The position numbers and the translations under genes are program-made. DNA of 17,075 bases from Longimicrobium sp. (lineage in GTDB: Bacteria > Gemmatimonadota > Gemmatimonadetes > Longimicrobiales > Longimicrobiaceae), in the NCBI GenBank assembly GCA_030446945.1, contig JAUJMI010000001.1, positions 1 to 17,075 of the forward strand, written 5' to 3'. Shown piece after piece: positions 13,975 to 17,075 of the stretch; the first letter of the stretch is position 1; every line of letters starts with the position of its first letter. The notes beneath the pieces were generated by a model, which saw nothing but the letters and a program-made list of their open reading frames with translations, had not been told where the DNA came from and ran no database searches.

Positions 13975-14355
13975 GTGGCGCTGAGCTCGCCCGCGTGCCT
14001 GCGCGGCAGGGCCGGCGCGGAGCGCTTCCCGTGCCCTTGCTGCAGCCACCTCGTCTTCGGCGCCGCGCCGGGGTCGCACGAGATCTGCCCCGTCTGCTTC
14101 TGGGAGGATGACGCCGCGCAGCTCCGCGATCCGACGACCCGCGGCGCGAACGCGGTCACTCTGGCGGAAGCGCAGCGCAATTTCGCGGAGATGGGCGCGT
14201 GCGAGGCGCGCGTGGCCGGCTTCGTCCGCCCGCCCGCCGCCGACGAGCCGCGCGATCCGCTCTGGCGTCCGGTCGACCCGAAGCGCGACGCTCTGGCGCA
14301 CGACGAGACCCCGTGTTACTGGCGCACCTCATCCTCCACCCGCGCATCCACATGA
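13975..14355 (+). CDS. CPCC family cysteine-rich zinc-binding protein
   Basis: 126 residues from GTG 13975, chosen for GGAG at 13963-13966 with 8-nt spacing; an in-frame ATG at 13936 lacks one. RFPCPCCSHLVFGAAPGSHE then ICPVCFWEDD (18-46) is the Cys_rich_CPCC signature: CPCC at 20-23 and CPVC at 38-41 form a zinc ribbon. NAVTLAEAQRNFAEMGACE is the family helix. The end PCYWR corresponds to the family's YYWR, and the last nine residues lie at the overlap with glpK. The function of CPCC proteins is unknown. Its TGA overlaps the glpK start as ATGA, so the two are translationally coupled. Confidence 0.85.
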   Translation: MALSSPACLRGRAGAERFPCPCCSHLVFGAAPGSHEICPVCFWEDDAAQLRDPTTRGANAVTLAEAQRNFAEMGACEARVAGFVRPPAADEPRDPLWRPVDPKRDALAHDETPCYWRTSSSTRAST

Positions 14356-15848
14356 TCCTGGCGATCGACGAAGGGACGACCGGCGTTACCTGTCTGGTGA
14401 TCGACGTGGAGGGGCGGGTGAGGGGGCGGGGGTACAGCGAGTTCGGCCAGCACTTCCCGCGGCCGGGGTGGGTGGAGCACGATGCGGAGGAGATCTGGGA
14501 TACGACGCGCCGCGTGGCCGACACCGCCATCGCGGACGCCGGGATGGCGACGGAGGGGCTCGCCGGGATCGGGATCACCAACCAGCGCGAGACGATCGTG
14601 CTGTGGGACCGCGCCACCGGCCGCCCCCTGCACCGCGCCCTCGTGTGGCAGGACGGCCGCACCGCCGACGTGTGCCGCGCCTTCAAGGATGCGGGGCACG
14701 AGGAGGACGTCCGCGCGCGCACCGGGCTGGTGATCGACCCGTACTTCAGCGGCACCAAGCTGTCGTGGCTCCTGGACAACGTCCCCGACGCGCGTCGGCG
14801 CGCCGAGGCGGGGGAGCTGGCCGCGGGGACCATCGACAGCTGGCTGGTCTGGAAGCTCACGGGCGGCCGCCTGCACCTGACCGACCCCACCAACGCGTCG
14901 CGCACGCTCCTGTACTCGCTCGACGATGGCGCGTGGGACCCGGCGATGCTCGATCTGTTCGGCGTCCCGGCGGCGGTGCTCCCGCAGGTGCGCCCCTCCA
15001 GCGAGGTGTACGGCACTACCTCAGGCGACGCGTTCGGGGGCGAGGTCCCCATCGCGGGGATCGCGGGGGACCAGCAGGCGGCGCTCTTTGGCCACGGCTG
15101 CTGGACGGCGGGGGAGGGGAAGAACACGTACGGCACGGGCGCCTTCCTCCTGGTGAACACCGGCGGGGAGCGCGTGGCGTCCAAGCACGGGATGCTGACC
15201 ACCGCCGCCTGCGGTGCGCGCGGCGAGCGCGCGTTTGCGCTGGAGGGCTCCATCTTCATCGCGGGGGCCGCCGTGCAGTGGCTGCGCGACGGCCTCGGCA
15301 TCGTGGAGCACGCCGAGGAGACGGACGCGCTGGCCCGCTCGCTCGAAAGCAACGACGGCGTGTACTTCGTCCCGGCGTTCACCGGGCTGGGCGCGCCGCA
15401 CTGGGAGCCGCGGGCGCGAGGCACGCTCTTCGGCCTCACGCGGGGGAGCACGCGGGCACACCTGGCGCGCGCCGCTCTCGAAGCGATGGCCTACTCCACC
15501 GCCGACGTGGTGCAGGCGATGCAGGCCGACGCCGGCGTTACGCTCGCGGAGCTGCGGGTGGACGGCGGCGCCACCTCCAACGACTGGCTGATGCAGTACC
15601 AGGCGGACGTTCTGGGCGTCCCCGTGCGGCGCCCCGCGATGGTGGAGGTGACGGCGCGCGGCGCGGCGGGGCTCGCGGGCCTGGCGACGGGGGTGTGGCG
15701 CACGCCGGAGGAGCTGGACGCGGCGCGCCCCCAGGAGACGGTGTTCACCCCGGCCGCGGACGACGACGCGCGCGGGGAATGGCAGCGCGGATGGCGCCGG
15801 GCGGTGGGCGCGGCGCGCGCGTGGGCCGCAACGGAGGAGAAATCGTGA
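14352..15848 (+). CDS. glpK: Glycerol kinase
   Basis: 498 residues, the normal GlpK length. Glycerol ligands match in spacing those of the E. coli enzyme: R79-E80 (NQRET), W99 (LVWQDG), Y131 (IDPYFSGTKL), D240 (AGDQQAALFG) and F265 (GTGAF). GLGAPHW followed by ARGTLFGLTRG is the FGGY signature. It makes glycerol-3-phosphate from glycerol and ATP in the cytoplasm. The N-terminal phosphate loop reads DEGTTGVT: the arginine following DxGTTxx in E. coli is threonine here, as in some other bacterial homologues, so the substrate is probable but not certain. No glpF or glpD is near. It is coupled by ATGA to the upstream CPCC gene and by GTGA to the next. Confidence 0.93.
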   Translation: MILAIDEGTTGVTCLVIDVEGRVRGRGYSEFGQHFPRPGWVEHDAEEIWDTTRRVADTAIADAGMATEGLAGIGITNQRETIVLWDRATGRPLHRALVWQDGRTADVCRAFKDAGHEEDVRARTGLVIDPYFSGTKLSWLLDNVPDARRRAEAGELAAGTIDSWLVWKLTGGRLHLTDPTNASRTLLYSLDDGAWDPAMLDLFGVPAAVLPQVRPSSEVYGTTSGDAFGGEVPIAGIAGDQQAALFGHGCWTAGEGKNTYGTGAFLLVNTGGERVASKHGMLTTAACGARGERAFALEGSIFIAGAAVQWLRDGLGIVEHAEETDALARSLESNDGVYFVPAFTGLGAPHWEPRARGTLFGLTRGSTRAHLARAALEAMAYSTADVVQAMQADAGVTLAELRVDGGATSNDWLMQYQADVLGVPVRRPAMVEVTARGAAGLAGLATGVWRTPEELDAARPQETVFTPAADDDARGEWQRGWRRAVGAARAWAATEEKS

Positions 15849-16168
15849 ACCACCTGATGCTCTGCCTGTGCCTTTCCATGGGCACCGGCCCGGAGACCCC
15901 CGCGGACCGCTTCTTCGCGGAAGACAAGCTGAAGCACTTCGCGGTCTCCTTCGTCTTCACCAGCCTGGCCTCCAGCGGCGCGCGGGCGGCCGGCCTGGGG
16001 CGCACCCCCAGCCTCGCCACCGGCGCCACAGCGGGGATGGGGATCGGCATCGCCAAGGAGCTGCGCGACCGCCGCTCCCCCGAGAGCGGCACTGCCTCGC
16101 TGTACGACCTCGCCTGGGACGCGATCGGCGTGGGCACCGCGACCGTGCTGGTGGCCCAGGCCCGGTGA
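15845..16168 (+). CDS. YfiM/DUF2279-like small exported protein
   Basis: 107 residues from GTG 15845, overlapping the glpK stop as GTGA. A short hydrophobic start with cysteines (LMLCLCLSMG) may be a signal or lipobox. AEDKLKHFAVSFVFTSLASS (25-44) carries the D-K-x-x-H-F motif typical of YfiM/DUF2279-like proteins. TAGMGIGIAKELRD and SLYDLAWDAIGVGTATVL match the later G-x-x-KE and D-x-x-x-D-x-x-G pattern. The function is unknown and cell-envelope location is inferred. The long reading frame upstream in the same phase is a glpK shadow. Confidence 0.75.
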   Translation: MNHLMLCLCLSMGTGPETPADRFFAEDKLKHFAVSFVFTSLASSGARAAGLGRTPSLATGATAGMGIGIAKELRDRRSPESGTASLYDLAWDAIGVGTATVLVAQAR

Positions 16169-16545
16169 CCGTTACCGAGGTCTCAGCGCGCCTCGGCATT
16201 TCCGGCCAGACCACGGAGGCGCGCGCCCGGCTGCTGGAGCGCACCCCCCGCTGGCGGCGCGCGAGCGCGCTCAAGGAGCTGGCGCGGTGGCTGCTGGCGC
16301 CCGTCGTCTTCTTCATCCCGCCGCACCTCCCGTGGGTGCTGCTGGTGCTGGGCCTGGGCGCCTTTCGCGCGTTCGGCCGCCGGCGCGAGCATCGCACGCT
16401 GCTCTGGCTGCACGGCCCCTGCCCCAGGTGCGGCACCGTCCAGGAGTTCGCCGAGCTCGGCCGCCTGCGCGATCCGCACATGGCGCAGTGCGCGAGCTGC
16501 CGATGGTCGGTGCGGGCGGAGGTCGCGCGCCGGGTGGTGGGGTAA
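16165..16545 (+). CDS. Membrane-associated zinc-ribbon protein, uncharacterised
   Basis: 126 residues from GTG 16165, again a GTGA overlap with the gene before. The N-terminal 42 residues are basic and helical. Residues 43-68 (LLAPVVFFIPPHLPWVLLVL and on) form a membrane segment with a central PP kink, possibly a hairpin. CPRC (86-89) and CASC (109-112) frame a zinc ribbon 20 residues apart. I do not recognise the family. It is the last gene of the dtd-to-16545 cluster. Confidence 0.75.
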   Translation: MTVTEVSARLGISGQTTEARARLLERTPRWRRASALKELARWLLAPVVFFIPPHLPWVLLVLGLGAFRAFGRRREHRTLLWLHGPCPRCGTVQEFAELGRLRDPHMAQCASCRWSVRAEVARRVVG

Positions 16546-16673
16546 AGGAGGGGCGCTGGCGTGCGTTGGCGCGCAGGTGCACGCGGCCGCGCAGGGGCGG
16601 GCACGGGCAACCACGCCGGGCGGCCCGTACGAGGTTAGGTGCGGAGGGGCGGGGACCCGGTGGGGGCGACGGT

Positions 16674-16695
16674 GGGCAGACACGCAGGTCTGCCC
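16674..16695 (+). repeat. GGGCAGAC / GTCTGCCC hairpin repeat
   Basis: An 8-bp perfect inverted repeat around ACGCAG, followed by CCTGCGGG. It looks like one more small palindromic element in the 16546-16931 gap, which contains no gene. Confidence 0.5.
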
Positions 16696-16741
16696 CTGCG
16701 GGATATGTGTGAAGAGCGGCGGGGGGAGGCGGGCGGAGGGC

Positions 16742-16825
16742 GGGCGCGATGAATCGCGCCCCTACGGGACGGTTGTGCAGGCGGATGGCGGTGTGAGGCG
16801 CGGGCGCGATGAATCGTTTCCCTAC
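16742..16825 (+). repeat. Tandem pair of the GGGCGCGATGAATCGCGCCC palindrome
   Basis: The first copy (16742-16765) is perfect and followed by CTACG. The second (16802-16825) starts identically but its right arm is ATCGTTTCCC, so the stem is lost while the CTACGAG end is kept. The copies are spaced exactly 60 bp apart. Confidence 0.75.
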
Positions 16826-16843
16826 GAGGCGCCCGGCCAGCGG

Positions 16844-16870
16844 CAGTGAGGAACGAGCGCGGGTGAGGGC
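16844..16870 (+). repeat. Repeat tail GAGGAACGAGCGCGGGTGAG
   Basis: Nearly identical to the end of the composite repeat at 7673-7699 (CAGCGAGGAACGAGCGGGGG then TGAGGGC) and related to 11583-11609. Here it stands without the rest of the composite element. Confidence 0.65.
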
Positions 16871-16871
16871 A

Positions 16872-16910
16872 AAACGCCCCGTCCTCCACTCGCGGGAGGA
16901 CGGGGCGTTT
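16872..16910. terminator. Bidirectional rho-independent terminator
   Basis: AAACGCCCCGTCCTCC (16872-16887) and GGAGGACGGGGCGTTT (16895-16910) form a perfect 16-bp stem with a 7-nt loop, with A and T runs at the outer ends. On the minus strand it lies 21 bp after the stop of the partial gene, and could also catch plus-strand readthrough. Confidence 0.92.
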
Positions 16911-16931
16911 CATGCGGGCCATAACGGGGGA

Positions 16932-17075
16932 TCAGGACGCCCCGAAGTTGTCCCGGTTGTCCACGATCTCGGCGTTGCGGCGGGCGCTCTGCAGCCAGCG
17001 CTCGATCGTGCCCTGCTGCATCTGGTAGCTCACGCTGGCGCGCTGCTGCTCCTTCTGCGCCTCCCACGCCTTGCG
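16932..17075 (-). CDS. C-terminal fragment of an unrecognised protein (cut by window edge)
   Basis: 47 codons then TGA (16932-16934). The gene continues past the window end, so the start is not visible. The sequence is polar and helical, Gln- and Ala-rich (RKAWEAQKEQQRASVSYQMQ, then GTIERWLQSARRNAEIV), and closes DNRDNFGAS. Support comes from the strong terminator directly downstream and codon use like the rest of the window. No family call can be made from so short a piece. Confidence 0.6.
   Translation of the reverse strand, partial: RKAWEAQKEQQRASVSYQMQQGTIERWLQSARRNAEIVDNRDNFGAS

Noticed and set aside
14108..15844. Long plus-strand frame in a different phase through the CPCC gene and glpK
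   Set aside because: Gly/Arg/Ala-rich shadow. Only the section from 15845 has recognisable protein features.
16577..16849. Open frame with GRDESRPY-type segments
   Set aside because: These residues are translations of the palindromic repeat and appear wherever it is read in that phase.

Overview
The window is high-GC DNA (roughly 70%) and most probably belongs to a Gemmatimonadota chromosome of the Longimicrobium type. That placement is inferred from gene content, codon use and the style of intergenic repeats; no rRNA or other phylogenetic marker is present. There are no tRNAs, rRNAs, CRISPR arrays, transposases or phage genes.

Layout. Positions 1-1083 are a decayed zone. It holds dispersed repeats, a minus-strand hicB-hicA toxin-antitoxin pair broken by at least three frameshifts, and a truncated GspG-like pseudopilin. 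From 1144 come, on the plus strand, a sigma-54 activator with an atypical receiver domain, a lipoprotein and a TPR protein. A convergent thioredoxin-like gene (minus) follows. A plus-strand bacterial relative of eukaryotic/archaeal release factor 1 (baeRF/Vms1 type) starts at 5435 and is followed by an uncharacterised 209-aa gene with a visible promoter. After a 540-bp repeat-filled gap lie two exported proteases (S41 C-terminal processing type, then M28 zinc aminopeptidase type). A second copy of the same composite repeat separates these from a SAM methyltransferase, whose translation start abuts the repeat end. A small membrane protein gene and an inverted repeat come next.

From 12878 to 16545 runs a tight plus-strand cluster: dtd (D-aminoacyl-tRNA deacylase), maf (nucleotide pyrophosphatase), a CPCC zinc protein, glpK-like glycerol kinase, a YfiM-like small exported protein and a membrane zinc-ribbon protein. 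The last four are joined by 4-nt ATGA/GTGA stop-start overlaps. The window closes with more repeats, a near-perfect bidirectional terminator and the 3' end of a minus-strand gene.

Most genes are housekeeping or cell-envelope functions. A theme of translation quality control is present (release-factor-like protein, Dtd) but the genes are not adjacent, so no joint system is claimed. The most unusual content is the set of composite hairpin repeats, including two long copies that differ by a discrete hairpin cassette, and the release-factor-like protein with an SQ-containing loop in place of GGQ.
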